Below are positions 19,601-28,344 of a DNA stretch of 64,000 bases, one piece after another. Made by a program: the position numbers and the translations under genes. The DNA is from Bdellovibrionales bacterium (GTDB lineage: Bacteria; Myxococcota; XYA12-FULL-58-9; SYDY01): the NCBI GenBank assembly GCA_005801425.1, contig SYDY01000115.1:1-64000 (forward strand). Direction: 5' to 3'. The notes below the pieces were generated by a model, which worked only from the letters and a program-made list of their open reading frames with translations, did no database searches and was not told the DNA's origin. Every line of letters begins with the position of its first letter. The first letter of the stretch is position 1.

Positions 19601-19681
19601 TTCTGGTTCATCAGCGAATTCAGAGAGACTTCGCCAATAGGCCTTATTAGAACTGTCGGATTTTTTATTTAGCGATGGCAT
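16667..19681 (-). CDS. actB: Alternative complex III subunit ActB (molybdopterin-oxidoreductase-like, iron-sulfur)
   Basis: Large periplasmic subunit, 1004 residues. A Tat motif, [15 protein letters not shown], lies at about 49-63 after a ~45-residue leader ([20 protein letters not shown]) typical of ActB. The N-terminal two-thirds resembles molybdopterin oxidoreductases; the family is not thought to bind molybdenum. The C-terminal third is a ferredoxin-like subunit with cysteine clusters near residues 770 ([12 protein letters not shown]), 830 ([14 protein letters not shown]), 865 ([12 protein letters not shown]), 915 (CSFC) and 945 (CQQACP), enough for three 4Fe-4S and one 3Fe-4S clusters. 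It overlaps actC at its 3' end. Confidence 0.96.
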   Translation of the reverse strand: MPSLNKKSDSSNKAYWRSLSEFADEPEFQDFLAREFPSSDPSSPGTFDRRRFIQLMGASLALASGTACRWPEEKILPFARTPAGYVHGVPKRYATASHMGGVASSLVATVYEGRPVKIEGNPSDPLTGGGTDAYAQASILGMYDPDRSRTLHERRGNNVVAKTWQDFREALKLQMLTASADAGAGVRLLVEASSSPARADLLQRLKAKYAKLQVVEYESISWDNQRAGLKRLFGRSVQPIYALNKADTILCLDDDLLALHPGGVAHSVQFASRRKPESGGMVRLYAVESRVSQTGAAADHRLQLKSAKIQDFVLALRSELGKLGVAGLGTGSFSGTKFDAPTEKMIKVLAKELNVSKAKALITVGAGQPSYVHAVAHQINVALGARGNTVSYHAVDDGDRPSHREALIALAKDMDASLVKTLIIVGGNPVYDAPADLGLGNLIKSVPFAARLGIYEDETSALCGWHVPRSHELEAWGDGRGYDGSVLLAQPTINPLYDTKNDLEILQMMLGEAESSETAVRAAFKTPGDWRKSVHDGRVANSALAVFTGPVSELPAEQAVVADGMELALFPSSSVYDGRFANNGWLQELPDFATKMVWDNAALMAVATAAELHVKSGDMVRIKRGDRKIDMPVYVMPGQCPGSIAVARGYGRTHAGHIGGLKSADVASAGFDVGPMVVSAVEGNFFGGITIEKLGKTYPIATTQDQFAIDTVGQKGIAERVGELIRSATLDEYRKQPDFAQHKVHHPPLTSLWNEHKYDEGHRWGMAIDLNACTGCGTCVVACQAENNIPVVGKERVMQGRVMHWIRIDRYFAGDPTDPRIVHQPVTCMHCELAPCEQVCPVAATVHSAEGLSDMAYNRCIGTRYCANNCPYKVRRFNYFNYNKKIDNDPKHAVERLKFNPEVTVRHRGVMEKCSFCVQRIRNVSTVAKTERRALIDGDIKTACQQACPSGAISFGDLNDPKSVVRADHGNARAYAMLGELNIKPRTRFLAKITNPNPELNGDG

Positions 19682-20313
19682 GTCGAGCAGTCCGTCGGTG
19701 GGTTGACATGGTTATCTTGCGCGAGACGCTCTCCCAGTTCCTTGGCATCACCGTGAGGTGCCCAGGTCATGGAGGTCACTTGATCCAAGGGTCGCAAATT
19801 GGGTTCCGGGTTTCGGTGGCACTCAAGACACCAGCCCATGCTGAGTGGCTGTACTTGACGCACAACATCCATCGTATCCACGCGCCCATGGCAGGAAACA
19901 CAGCCAACACCACGCGTCACGTGGGCGCTGTGATTAAAGTAAACGTAGTCAGGCAAATCATGAACACGTGTCCACTGCACGGCCCTACCCGTTTCGTAGC
20001 TCTCACGGATCAACGCCAGTTTATCACTGGTGGCCTTAATGCGTTTATGACAATTCATACAGGTTTCTGCCGAAGGGATCGCGGCACGCGCGGCAACGTC
20101 AACCGTATTATGACAATAACGGCAGTCAATCCCGAGCTCACCCGCATGCAAAGCATGACTGTATGGAACGGGCTGCTTGGGCGCATAGCCCACATCAAGC
20201 GCCTGGGGTGACGCGCCGTACCAAAAGAGGCCGACCAGGTACACGAGCGCACCCGTCGCTATTGCGGGAAGAAGCGGCCCAAGCCGAGCGGTCCATGGTG
20301 GGAATGGGATCAT
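19669..20313 (-). CDS. actA: Alternative complex III pentaheme cytochrome c ActA
   Basis: Membrane-anchored multiheme cytochrome c, 214 residues. A single N-terminal helix (LLPAIATGALVYLVGLFWYG) precedes five CxxCH sites at residues 64-68, 85-89, 138-142, 162-166 and 209-213. This matches ActA, the pentaheme subunit. It is the first gene of the respiratory operon and overlaps actB by 13 bases. The ~200-base stretch upstream (20314-20515) must hold the operon promoter; I see no clear sigma-70 site there. Confidence 0.95.
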   Translation of the reverse strand: MIPFPPWTARLGPLLPAIATGALVYLVGLFWYGASPQALDVGYAPKQPVPYSHALHAGELGIDCRYCHNTVDVAARAAIPSAETCMNCHKRIKATSDKLALIRESYETGRAVQWTRVHDLPDYVYFNHSAHVTRGVGCVSCHGRVDTMDVVRQVQPLSMGWCLECHRNPEPNLRPLDQVTSMTWAPHGDAKELGERLAQDNHVNPPTDCSTCHR

Positions 20314-20515
20314 CGCACGCCATCTCGCTGTTTCTGCACTGGTTCAATCGCTGCCGTATGGGACACAATCAGTGCAAACAAGATTAAGCTCTCGTTATGC
20401 ACTGAGCAACTCTACGGCGACGGTTCAACACGGTTATGAACCAAGGGTCAATGCGGCAAAATGCCGCGTCGATGGTTTACCACGTCACGCGAAGATCGCA
20501 ATAGTTAGGTCATTT

Positions 20516-23119
20516 TCAGTGCAAGGATTCTTGGACGGAATCAGCCGATGAGGCAACACCAAAATGCAGCGCATCATCTTGCATGGAAACTTCAAGCGTA
20601 TCCCCCGCCACAAATTTACCGGCAAGCAAGAGAGACGCCAATGGATTTTGTACCTCACGCTGAAGCACACGACGCAAAGGGCGCGCACCAAAAACAGGGT
20701 CATAACCCACACGCGCGAGATAGCGCTTTGCGTCGTCATCCACACGCAAACCAAGATCACGGACTTCAAGCATCTTCGTAATATTCTCAAGCTGCAGATC
20801 CAGGATCTTGGTGATGTCCTGCTCACGCAATGCGCCAAAAATAACCGTCTCATCGATACGGTTCAAAAACTCCGGTCTGAAATGCTTGCGCAATGCTTCT
20901 TCTGCTTGGTCACGCATGCGCTGATCATCTTTGCCCGCATAATGCTGAATGACATCGGATCCAATGTTCGATGTCATGATTAAAATGGTATTGCGGAAAT
21001 CGACCGTACGGCCCTGCCCATCGGTAAGCCGTCCATCGTCGAGCACCTGCAACAGGACATTAAAAACGTCAGAATGTGCCTTTTCAACTTCATCAAGCAG
21101 CACCACGGAATAAGGCCTGCGTCGCACAGCTTCCGTGAGTTGGCCACCCTCGTCGTACCCCACATAACCAGGGGGCGCACCAATCAGACGCGAGACGGAA
21201 TGCTTCTCCATGTCTTCGCTCATGTCGATGCGGATCATGGCCTGCTCGTTATCAAACAAAAAGTCCGCAAGTGCGCGAGCCGTTTCTGTTTTGCCCACGC
21301 CCGTAGGCCCCATAAACAAAAATGTCCCCGCAGGCCTTTTGGGATCCGCGAGTCCTGCACGACTGCGACGAATGGCGTCGGAGACTGCGCGAAGCGCCTC
21401 TTCTTGCCCAATGACACGTTGGCGCAAGTTGTCTTCCATGTGCAGTAATTTTTCAACTTCACTTTCCAGCATTTTTGAGACGGGAATACCGGTCCAACGT
21501 GAAACCACGGTGGCAATTTCTTCTTCGGTCACCTCTTCGTTCAACATGCGATCCGGAGACGCTTTTGCAACTTTAAGCGCTTCTTTCAGTTCATTTTCAA
21601 GCGTTGGTATTTTTCCAAATTTAAGCTCAGCCGCAAGCTCAAGTTTGCCTTGCCGTTCGGCTTCTGCCTGCTGATGCCGCAATTGATCCAACTGCTCTTT
21701 GATGTTCCGAGTCTTTTTGAGAGACGCCACTTCTTCCTGCCATTTGGCCTTGAGTGCGCCCTCCTGCTCTTTAAGCTCTGCAAGCTCTTGATTCACGGTC
21801 CCCAAACGATTTTTGCTGGCATCCGTAGATTCGCGAAGCAATGCCTGCTTTTCCACCTCAAGCTGCACAATTTTGCGTGAGTACTGATCAACCTCTGTAG
21901 GAACACTGTCGATTTGCAGACGCAAAAAGCTTGCTGCTTCATCAATCAGATCGATGGCTTTGTCTGGGAGAAATCGGTCGGTAATGTAACGGTCAGAAAA
22001 TTTTGCCGCCGCAACAATGGCCGCGTCTTGGATCCTTACACCGTGATGGATCTCATAACGGTCTTTTAATCCACGCAATACTGCAATGGTATCTTCAACA
22101 CTTGGAGGATTGACGATGACCGGTGCAAAACGACGCTCAAGGGCCGGATCTTTTTCAACATACTTGCGATATTCATCCAGTGTCGTCGCACCCACACAAT
22201 GCAATTCACCACGCGCAAGAGCCGGCTTGAGCATGTTCGATGCATCCATGGCACCTTCACCTGCCCCAGCACCCACCAATGTATGCAACTCGTCGATAAA
22301 GAGAATCACCTCGCCGTTGGATTCTGAGACTTCTTTCAAAACAGCTTTAAGACGATCCTCAAATTCACCACGATATTTCGCACCCGCAATCATCGCACCC
22401 AAATCAAGCGCGATCAGTTTTTTATTACGCATGCTCGATGGCACATCGCCATCCACAATACGTTTTGCAAGCCCCTCAACAATCGCGGTTTTGCCTACGC
22501 CTGGCTCACCAATAAGCACCGGATTGTTTTTGGTACGCCGCGACAAGACCTGCAGCACACGACGGATCTCTTCATCGCGGCCAATCACCGGATCGGTTTT
22601 TCCCTTGCGGGCTGCATCGATAAGATCGCGACCGTATTTAAGCAAAGCCTGATAACGATTTTCGGGATCTTTGTCGCTCACACGATGTGAACCACGTACA
22701 TCTTTCAGCGCATGCAACAATGATGCCTCTTTAAGCCCCAACGCGCGCAGATCAGAACCCGCGTCGCCCTTATCGGCTGATGCGGCCATAAGAACATGTT
22801 CGGTTGAGACATAGTCATCGCGCATGCTGTCTGCACGGATCTGGGCATCGGTAAGAATGCGGCGCAACTCTTCGGTGTAAAAAGGCTCACCCCCCGATAC
22901 CTTGGGCGTGCTCTCAAGCCTTTGCGTTAGCTTGGCCTTAAGCTGCGCCGGAGCAACACCCACTTTCGCCACCAAAGGCGCAACGATACCGCCCTCCTGC
23001 TGGAGCATAGCGAGCAATAGATGGGATGCGCCTATCCCTTGATGGCCCTCTGAAGCAGCCATTTGATGGGCGTCGTTAAGTGCTTCTTGGGTTTTATTGG
23101 TGAGCTTGTCTAAACGCAT
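20516..23119 (-). CDS. clpB: ATP-dependent disaggregase ClpB
   Basis: Hsp100 chaperone that rescues aggregated proteins with DnaK. Length 867 is normal. It has the N-terminal Clp_N repeats ([20 protein letters not shown], then [10 protein letters not shown]), a first AAA+ domain with [15 protein letters not shown] and [15 protein letters not shown], a coiled-coil middle domain (about 410-530, rich in Glu/Lys) that separates ClpB from ClpA/C, and a second AAA+ domain with [19 protein letters not shown] and [16 protein letters not shown] lies just before the ATG. A heat-shock-like promoter candidate lies 21-48 bases upstream. Confidence 0.98.
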   Translation of the reverse strand: MRLDKLTNKTQEALNDAHQMAASEGHQGIGASHLLLAMLQQEGGIVAPLVAKVGVAPAQLKAKLTQRLESTPKVSGGEPFYTEELRRILTDAQIRADSMRDDYVSTEHVLMAASADKGDAGSDLRALGLKEASLLHALKDVRGSHRVSDKDPENRYQALLKYGRDLIDAARKGKTDPVIGRDEEIRRVLQVLSRRTKNNPVLIGEPGVGKTAIVEGLAKRIVDGDVPSSMRNKKLIALDLGAMIAGAKYRGEFEDRLKAVLKEVSESNGEVILFIDELHTLVGAGAGEGAMDASNMLKPALARGELHCVGATTLDEYRKYVEKDPALERRFAPVIVNPPSVEDTIAVLRGLKDRYEIHHGVRIQDAAIVAAAKFSDRYITDRFLPDKAIDLIDEAASFLRLQIDSVPTEVDQYSRKIVQLEVEKQALLRESTDASKNRLGTVNQELAELKEQEGALKAKWQEEVASLKKTRNIKEQLDQLRHQQAEAERQGKLELAAELKFGKIPTLENELKEALKVAKASPDRMLNEEVTEEEIATVVSRWTGIPVSKMLESEVEKLLHMEDNLRQRVIGQEEALRAVSDAIRRSRAGLADPKRPAGTFLFMGPTGVGKTETARALADFLFDNEQAMIRIDMSEDMEKHSVSRLIGAPPGYVGYDEGGQLTEAVRRRPYSVVLLDEVEKAHSDVFNVLLQVLDDGRLTDGQGRTVDFRNTILIMTSNIGSDVIQHYAGKDDQRMRDQAEEALRKHFRPEFLNRIDETVIFGALREQDITKILDLQLENITKMLEVRDLGLRVDDDAKRYLARVGYDPVFGARPLRRVLQREVQNPLASLLLAGKFVAGDTLEVSMQDDALHFGVASSADSVQESLH

Positions 23120-23139
23120 ACGGTCCTCCGCGTAGCATT

Positions 23140-23167
23140 AAGCTAGGGGCGGAAACGTTGGCGTCAA
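23140..23167 (-). promoter_or_regulatory. Candidate clpB promoter
   Basis: On the minus strand TTGACG (23167-23162) is followed after 16 bases by TAGCTT (23145-23140). The same site contains TTGACG, 12 bases, then CCCCTAGCT, which also resembles a sigma-32 heat-shock promoter (TTGAA, 13-15 bases, CCCATnT). It is correctly placed for clpB. Which sigma factor uses it cannot be settled here. Confidence 0.4.
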
Positions 23168-23182
23168 TGTGGAGAATTAGGT

Positions 23183-23353
23183 TTAGTTGCGGTTGCTGCT
23201 TTGAGCCACATCCGTTTTGGTTGGCTCAGTTTCAAGATCGATGAGTTTATCTTTCCATTCTTCAAGCTGCTTGCGGGTAATCAAGCCTTGTCGAATAAAT
23301 CGCTCTTGAAGACGCGTATCAAACAAAATTTCCTGAGGAATGTTTTCGGTCAT
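23183..23353 (-). CDS. Small conserved-looking protein, 56 residues, unknown function
   Basis: A 57-codon frame from ATG 23353 to TAA 23183 with AGAGGAC 9 bases upstream. The product begins MTENIPQEILFDTRLQERFI, followed by RQGLITRKQLEEWKDKL and a polar tail ending SNRN. It is acidic/basic mixed, probably helical (two amphipathic segments), cytosolic, with no Cys or membrane segment. It sits alone between phoH and clpB on the same strand. Codon use and the good ribosome-binding site favour a real gene. I do not recognise a family. Confidence 0.7.
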   Translation of the reverse strand: MTENIPQEILFDTRLQERFIRQGLITRKQLEEWKDKLIDLETEPTKTDVAQSSNRN

Positions 23354-23466
23354 AATTTTTATGTCCTCTGGAGGCTATCCATCGAAAAATTGGAAACGGC
23401 CACGCAGTATGCCGAAAAAAACAAAGCTAGGCAAGATTCGCCCAAAGGAGCATGTGCGCTAATAGC

Positions 23467-24780
23467 CTACAGCATATTGGCAGCGAGTTCTGCCAGTTCG
23501 CTGCGCTCGCCCTTCAGTAAAGTAATATGACCCGCGATCCGTTCACCCGCAAAACGATTCACAACATGGCAAAGACCATTGTTGGTGGAATCCACATAGG
23601 GGTTATCGATCTGATAAGGATCTCCGGATAGGATCACTTTGGTATTTTCACCCGCGCGGGTGATGATCGTTTTAACCTCATGAGGCGTTAGATTTTGTGC
23701 CTCATCAATGATCATAATCTGATGGGGCAAACTTCGCCCACGGATGTACATCAATGGTTCAATTTGAATAATCCCAAGATCCAGCAACTCTTTGTAGCTT
23801 CGTCCCGTACGACGTTCGTCGGTTTTGGAAAATCCCATCAAAAATTCGACGTTGTCGAAGATAGGTTGCATCCACGGATTTAATTTTTCTTCCATACTTC
23901 CTGGCAAGTAACCAATATCTTTGCCTAAGGGCAAAATCGGTCGTGACACCAAAAGCCGCTGATAAACGCCTTCTTCGGTCACTTTTTGCAAACCCGCGGC
24001 CAATGCAAGCAACGTTTTGCCTGTGCCTGCTTTGCCCACCAAAGTCACAACTTTAATATTATCGTTGAGCAACAGATCGAGCGCAAAAGCCTGTTCTTTA
24101 TTGCGAGGCCGGATCCCCCAAATACCGCGTTTGGCATCAATGAGAGGCTCCACGGACTGTGTTTCGATATTAAATTTTCCCAGCGCCGTATGCGATGGAT
24201 TCATTGCATCCCGTAAAATAATAAACTGATTGGGGTGATAATAAGGATCATCCAGCTGATACGAACCCTGGGAATAAAACGTATCTACGGCACTTCCGCT
24301 GACTTCTACTTCAGCAACCCCCGAATACAGCTCACTGATATCGGTGCGTTCAGAATCAAAATCTTCAACCTGCAAGCCCAGTGCATGACCACGAATACGA
24401 AGGTTAATGTCTTTGGTCACGAAAATAGTCGGACCATCGGTATGGTGCTCTGAACAATCGAGGGCTGTGGCCAAAATACGATTATCGACTGAATTCCCCG
24501 AGGCAAGTTCAACGGGAAGCTCACGACGGGTCACGGCCACCTTAAGCAGCCCAGTGCCGTTGATCGTTACACCATCGTTGAGATGCCCTTCTGTGCGTAA
24601 TTCATCAAGCGTTCTTCCAATCTGACGTGCATTACGACCTAATTCGGAAAGATCTTTTTTGAAATTATCAATTTCTTCGATGACGTAAATAGGAATGACG
24701 ACAATATTATCTTCAAAGGCAAACAACGAACGGGCGTCGTAAAGAAGCACGTTGGTATCAAGCACAAACAACTTTTGCAT
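23467..24780 (-). CDS. PIN domain-PhoH ATPase fusion (YlaK/PhoH2-like)
   Basis: 437 residues from ATG 24780. The N-terminal PIN RNase domain (MQKLFVLDTNVLLYDARSLF; later Asp/Glu in VIEEIDNFK, DNRILATAL and FVTKDINLR) carries the acidic metal-binding residues. The C-terminal PhoH domain has Walker A in LVGKAGTGKTLLALAAGL and Walker B in IMIIDEAQNLTPHEVK, with SGDPYQIDNPYVD. Related PhoH2 proteins are RNA helicase-RNases. No antitoxin gene of the VapB/PhoAT type is next to it, so a housekeeping RNA-processing role is more likely than a toxin role (inference). Confidence 0.92.
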   Translation of the reverse strand: MQKLFVLDTNVLLYDARSLFAFEDNIVVIPIYVIEEIDNFKKDLSELGRNARQIGRTLDELRTEGHLNDGVTINGTGLLKVAVTRRELPVELASGNSVDNRILATALDCSEHHTDGPTIFVTKDINLRIRGHALGLQVEDFDSERTDISELYSGVAEVEVSGSAVDTFYSQGSYQLDDPYYHPNQFIILRDAMNPSHTALGKFNIETQSVEPLIDAKRGIWGIRPRNKEQAFALDLLLNDNIKVVTLVGKAGTGKTLLALAAGLQKVTEEGVYQRLLVSRPILPLGKDIGYLPGSMEEKLNPWMQPIFDNVEFLMGFSKTDERRTGRSYKELLDLGIIQIEPLMYIRGRSLPHQIMIIDEAQNLTPHEVKTIITRAGENTKVILSGDPYQIDNPYVDSTNNGLCHVVNRFAGERIAGHITLLKGERSELAELAANML

Positions 24781-25081
24781 CAGCCTCGCCTTCACAAAGA
24801 GGATAAAAACATACCCAAGCGTTGGCTGCGCTTAGGTGGAGTCGTCAAGGGTTTAATCCTTTCTTGTAGAAATTTTGTCGGTTTAGATAAAGACTTTGAG
24901 CGTTCGAAATCTGGGATCGCCGCATTGATCTGCAACCCTAACAAAAAGCAGCTTAAAGAAAAAATAACCGGAACATAAAATTCTTATGGCGCTAATTTTG
25001 CGAGGAAAATTGCATTCAGGTCACAAAAGGGTTGCAAAGACCAACCACAAACAGGTAGCTAGTGACTTCTTTTGGTGGTGT

Positions 25082-25157
25082 GGGGCTGTAGCTCAACTGG
25101 GAGAGCGCCTGGATGGCATTCAGGAGGTCGTCGGTTCGATCCCGATCAGCTCCACCA
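25082..25157 (+). tRNA. tRNA-Ala (anticodon GGC)
   Basis: 76 bases including an encoded CCA. Acceptor arms GGGGCTG and CAGCTCC pair (one G-T). The D arm is GCTC...GAGC; anticodon stem CCTGG/TCAGG encloses the loop ATGGCAT with anticodon GGC and the A32-U38 pair characteristic of this tRNA-Ala isoacceptor. The T arm is GTCGG-TTCGATC-CCGAT. It reads GCC codons. The 300-base stretch before it (24781-25081) shows no gene. The next gene on the opposite strand ends 15 bases after it. Confidence 0.98.
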
Positions 25158-25172
25158 TTATTTTTCTATCTC

Positions 25173-26225
25173 CTATTTCAACAACAATTTTCGAATATCT
25201 GAGTTCTGCATCAGAACATGAGAAACACGTACCGTGCCTGCGTTGTTCAGGTGAAGACGATCCGCAAATTCCGTGGCCGGGAAATGATCAGAACTCAAAT
25301 CAACCCACAACACATTCTGCGAACGTGCCATCGCTTCAACCTTCATGCGAATATGTGTTAAATCGCGCAGGAACTGCACTTGATTCATCCCTTGCCCGAC
25401 ATACCATTCAATGTTGACAGGCAACCACACCACAGCGGCCTTTTGAGGCCGGCGACCCAGGGCATGAATCACATCTTCGGATCCAAGCATACTCGGACTC
25501 TCATTGCTTGTATTCACATCGCACTGCTGGAATAAACGACACATCATCCAAAGTCGCTTCTGATCCCATTGTGTCCCTGCGGAGAGCACCGCTTTATGAG
25601 GATCACATCCTCCCAATGCCGGAGACATCGCAACTCCCGTCGTATACTGCTCAGCAGTACGCCCCATCGCAGCCCGTATTTTTTGCTGCATCAAGATCAC
25701 AGGCCATAGCATGTTGTACCACTTCAAATGTGAGATAAGCAGCGTACTCGTTTTGGGTGCCAACGTAGGAAGCTGTGATTTAATTGCCAAGGCGGCGTTA
25801 CGATCTCCAATAAGATCATAAATCCACATCCACTCCATACGACTTTGGGCTTCAAGAAAATAGACAGGATTCAAAAGCCAAATCATTGGAATATCGCTTT
25901 TCAGTGCATTCACTATTTTAGGAACGAGAAGCGCATAAGAAAACGGTCCCATGCCTGATCGTGCGAGCAAATGGGCAGGTCGTAGGCTTTGATCACTTAT
26001 CGAATTGATCGCAGATGGCACATTGCATGAATCGCAGGATTCCGAGCTTCCCAAGAAAACAGCAGCGTTCTGTTCGTGAGCCAAAGCAAGCGCGGTATCA
26101 ATATCTCCATAATAAGATAAAACGGGCTTTCGTTTTCCAAGCTCCACGGATGGCCAGAAAATGACTGTCATCACAACGCCGACACAAGAAAGCGCCAGCA
26201 CCCACGTCGGGTTAAAACGTCGCAT
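25173..26225 (-). CDS. DltD-like SGNH acyltransferase, membrane-anchored (terminal transferase of acyl-shuttle module)
   Basis: 350 residues from ATG 26225. An N-terminal helix (WVLALSCVGVVMTVIFW) anchors an extracytoplasmic domain. AVFLGSSESCDS (Ser60/Ser61) is the DltD/SGNH nucleophile block, and FADRLHLNNAGT near the C-terminus supplies Asp322 and His325, giving a plausible Ser-Asp-His triad. By analogy with DltD it would move an acyl group onto a cell-envelope polymer. The start overlaps the end of the 38-residue microprotein by 14 bases. The frame extends upstream to a TTG at 26294 inside the microprotein, but that is less likely. The acceptor polymer is unknown. Confidence 0.75.
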   Translation of the reverse strand: MRRFNPTWVLALSCVGVVMTVIFWPSVELGKRKPVLSYYGDIDTALALAHEQNAAVFLGSSESCDSCNVPSAINSISDQSLRPAHLLARSGMGPFSYALLVPKIVNALKSDIPMIWLLNPVYFLEAQSRMEWMWIYDLIGDRNAALAIKSQLPTLAPKTSTLLISHLKWYNMLWPVILMQQKIRAAMGRTAEQYTTGVAMSPALGGCDPHKAVLSAGTQWDQKRLWMMCRLFQQCDVNTSNESPSMLGSEDVIHALGRRPQKAAVVWLPVNIEWYVGQGMNQVQFLRDLTHIRMKVEAMARSQNVLWVDLSSDHFPATEFADRLHLNNAGTVRVSHVLMQNSDIRKLLLK

Positions 26226-26328
26226 ACACAAACTCTGCCCGTGATGACCCTGTGGCAAGGAACAAATAAGTGCACCACAAAGACGTGACCACAATCATCC
26301 AGCCCATAGATATCAAAAAAGGCTTCAT
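26212..26328 (-). CDS. DltX-like membrane microprotein with C-terminal acyl-shuttle motif FVYATF
   Basis: A 38-residue frame, easily missed. ATG at 26328 overlaps the MBOAT stop codon (ATGA), and TAA at 26212 lies inside the start of the DltD-like gene. The product starts MKPFLISMGWMIVVTSLWCT, then YLFLATGSSRAE, and ends FVYATF. It has one membrane helix, with the C-terminus predicted outside. In the Dlt pathway the microprotein DltX carries a C-terminal hexapeptide of the form FxYxxF whose Tyr receives the acyl group from the MBOAT and hands it to DltD. Motif, topology, position at the very C-terminus and gene order all match. Confidence 0.75.
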   Translation of the reverse strand: MKPFLISMGWMIVVTSLWCTYLFLATGSSRAEFVYATF

Positions 26329-27404
26329 GCGAACATCCGAAGGATGGAATTCCAGGCTTGCGGCAACGGATATGAGAAAAGTATCCACCCCAACGTAACG
26401 GACAAAAATGTCATCACGATAGAAAGAATATTCCACACCGACCCTTGAAAAAAGAATTTACCCAAAAAGAGACGTTTGCAAATGCTATGAACAACAAGAA
26501 GCATGCCGTGATAAAAACCCCATGCTAAAAAATTCCAAGCAAGGCCATGCCATACACCACAAATGGACATGCTCACGATCAACAGCACGATCTTATATGC
26601 AAAACCTCGGCGACTCCCGCCCAATGGAATATATAAAAAATCACGGATCCAAAACGAGAGTGACATATGCCAACGACGCCAAAATACTGAGATGTTTGGG
26701 GACATATAGGGATTGTCAAAATTTTCAGGCAACGTGAAGCCACACAAGCAACCCAGTCCAATCACAAGATCGGTATAACCTGCGAAATCACAATACAATT
26801 TGATACTGTTGGTGACCGCTGAACGCCAAAGAAACAATGAAGGTGCCACTTGCAAATCGTAGACACTTAAAACCCATGGCGCAACGCCATATCCAATCAA
26901 CAAAAAGACAAGGCCTGATATCAAACGACGCATCGCTTGAGCTGCATCAGGCACATGCCACGCAAAATGCTCTGGTCGTGTGATGGGCCCCATCACCACG
27001 ATGGGAAAAAATAACATTTGTAACATACGCTGCTGCAAGGACATCAGAGGAATTTTTTGAACTTCGACAGCAAGCGCCACTGCACGAAAACCAAAATAAG
27101 ATAAACTGGGCAAAAATGGCGCAACAAGCATCATGTCGTTGCGTAAGGCAGTATACGCAATAACAAGCAATGAGGAAGCCACTACAAGGGGCACTTGGCA
27201 CCATGGAACATACGACAACAACGCAATGAGCGTGCCTAAACCTATGTAAATAAAACCCGTTTTAGGACCACAAAAAGCAAAAAGAATATACAGCGAAGCT
27301 GCTAAAGCGGGTATACCACGCCATGGCGGAACAAGCCGTCCTTCTACCAACCCCACGGTCAAAAACAGAAGCCACACGACAGGGTTGGTAAGAAGTTCTA
27401 ACAT
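26325..27404 (-). CDS. MBOAT-family membrane O-acyltransferase (DltB/AlgI-like)
   Basis: 359 residues, about ten to eleven membrane helices. The MBOAT signature region is ISVFWRRWHMSLSFWIRDFL followed by YIPLGGSRRG. The catalytic His is His286 in CGVWHGLAWNF, and a second conserved His is at 299 (FYHG). Such proteins take an acyl group from a cytoplasmic thioester and present it outside. It is shorter than many AlgI proteins and has no C-terminal shuttle motif of its own (it ends ILRMFA); the motif is on the overlapping microprotein. No dltA/dltC-like ligase or carrier gene is nearby, so the acyl donor is unknown. Confidence 0.88.
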   Translation of the reverse strand: MLELLTNPVVWLLFLTVGLVEGRLVPPWRGIPALAASLYILFAFCGPKTGFIYIGLGTLIALLSYVPWCQVPLVVASSLLVIAYTALRNDMMLVAPFLPSLSYFGFRAVALAVEVQKIPLMSLQQRMLQMLFFPIVVMGPITRPEHFAWHVPDAAQAMRRLISGLVFLLIGYGVAPWVLSVYDLQVAPSLFLWRSAVTNSIKLYCDFAGYTDLVIGLGCLCGFTLPENFDNPYMSPNISVFWRRWHMSLSFWIRDFLYIPLGGSRRGFAYKIVLLIVSMSICGVWHGLAWNFLAWGFYHGMLLVVHSICKRLFLGKFFFQGSVWNILSIVMTFLSVTLGWILFSYPLPQAWNSILRMFA

Positions 27405-27514
27405 CGTCGTCGTATGGCGGGCATACCATCGGCATCACCCCAATAGCAATTTACACACTTCGGTATTTCTAGTTTCCTCCATAACCGCTATCGTGTGTAG
27501 GGGAGAGGGAAGAC

Positions 27515-28318
27515 ATGATTAAAACAATATTTACAGTGAGCCTTGCCATCATTTTAGGATGCGGAGATCGAGGTGCATCCAACGTCACCACACGCTTAGG
27601 TTGGACTTTGGACTATGCGGATTGGACCCAAGCGGGTATCACCCAGCCTGACGTCCGAGGATGCAGCAATCAACCCAGTGATGGCGGCAATGGGACACCC
27701 TATCCAGCAGTCACGCAAGTCCATGTTCAACTTATGGATGCAAGCCAACAAACAGCGCCTATCGATGCCATGTTTGCATGCGACGAAGGGATCGGTGGGC
27801 AACGCGTGCCACTGACCAATCTTGAGGCCGAAACCTATGTGTTAAAGGTAACGGCATTGGCAAGTGACAACTCGGCACTGTACGCCTACCACGACAATGC
27901 ATTTCATCCAAACACAGCTTCTGTTGAACAGGATATCACGCTGCGCGCGGCTGTGGGTGAATTACGATTTTTTCCGCGGTTTGGATCACAAGGGCTGACG
28001 TGTCCCAATGATGTTGAAAATATCAGCTATAAAATAATATCGCATTCCGATCTCATTGCTCAAGGCACGATGGCTGCATGCCGCGATGGCTTCGCCAATG
28101 AAATCAATATTCGTAATATTCCCGTAGAACCCAAACCTGGTGCCAATGGAAGCTATATCGCAGACCAATTTGATTTACTTATTGAAGCGAAGAATTCGGC
28201 TGGAAATGTGTTGTATTGCAATCAATCACAGCGCACCGTGAAACCTGGAAACAAAAACCTCACCAACGATGTCGTACTGCAAGCAGGCAGTGCCTGTGGT
28301 GCCAGTGCTCCACTTTGA
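27515..28318 (+). CDS. Lipoprotein of unknown function
   Basis: 267 residues. A lipoprotein signal peptide (IFTVSLAIILGCGDRG) places the lipidated Cys at 16. The mature protein has no recognised domain. It is likely beta-rich, with six or more further Cys (RGCSNQP, FACDEGIGG, TCPNDVEN, MAACRDG, YCNQSQ, SACGAS) that could form disulfides. The start has GGGGAGAGGGAAG immediately upstream. It is divergent from the MBOAT gene across ~110 bases and convergent with the NtrC-type gene, with a palindromic repeat between the stop codons. It may be surface exposed. Confidence 0.8.
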   Translation: MIKTIFTVSLAIILGCGDRGASNVTTRLGWTLDYADWTQAGITQPDVRGCSNQPSDGGNGTPYPAVTQVHVQLMDASQQTAPIDAMFACDEGIGGQRVPLTNLEAETYVLKVTALASDNSALYAYHDNAFHPNTASVEQDITLRAAVGELRFFPRFGSQGLTCPNDVENISYKIISHSDLIAQGTMAACRDGFANEINIRNIPVEPKPGANGSYIADQFDLLIEAKNSAGNVLYCNQSQRTVKPGNKNLTNDVVLQAGSACGASAPL

Positions 28319-28319
28319 A

Positions 28320-28344
28320 GGGCGGCTCAAGAACCGCCCCTATC
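28320..28344. repeat. GTAGGGGCGG-type palindrome between convergent genes
   Basis: Plus strand GGGCGGCTC-AA-GAACCGCCCC; arms match 8 of 9. Read on the minus strand it begins TAGGGGCGGTTC, and that TAG (28342-28340) is the stop codon of the NtrC-type gene. It starts right after the stop of the lipoprotein on the plus strand. There is no T-run on either side, so it is not a classical intrinsic terminator, although it could block transcription from both sides. Confidence 0.7.

Noticed and set aside
23467-24780. PhoH/PIN protein as toxin of a toxin-antitoxin pair
   Set aside because: No short VapB-like antitoxin frame overlaps its start; the small gene at 23183-23353 lies downstream and 113 bases away.
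24986-25417. 143-codon plus-strand frame containing AVAQLGERLDGIQEVVGSIP
   Set aside because: This peptide is the familiar false translation of a tRNA gene; the stretch is tRNA-Ala at 25082-25157 followed by antisense of the SGNH gene.
26212-26436. 74-codon version of the microprotein starting at 26436
   Set aside because: The first 36 codons lie inside the MBOAT gene; the ATG at 26328, overlapping the MBOAT stop, explains the sequence better.
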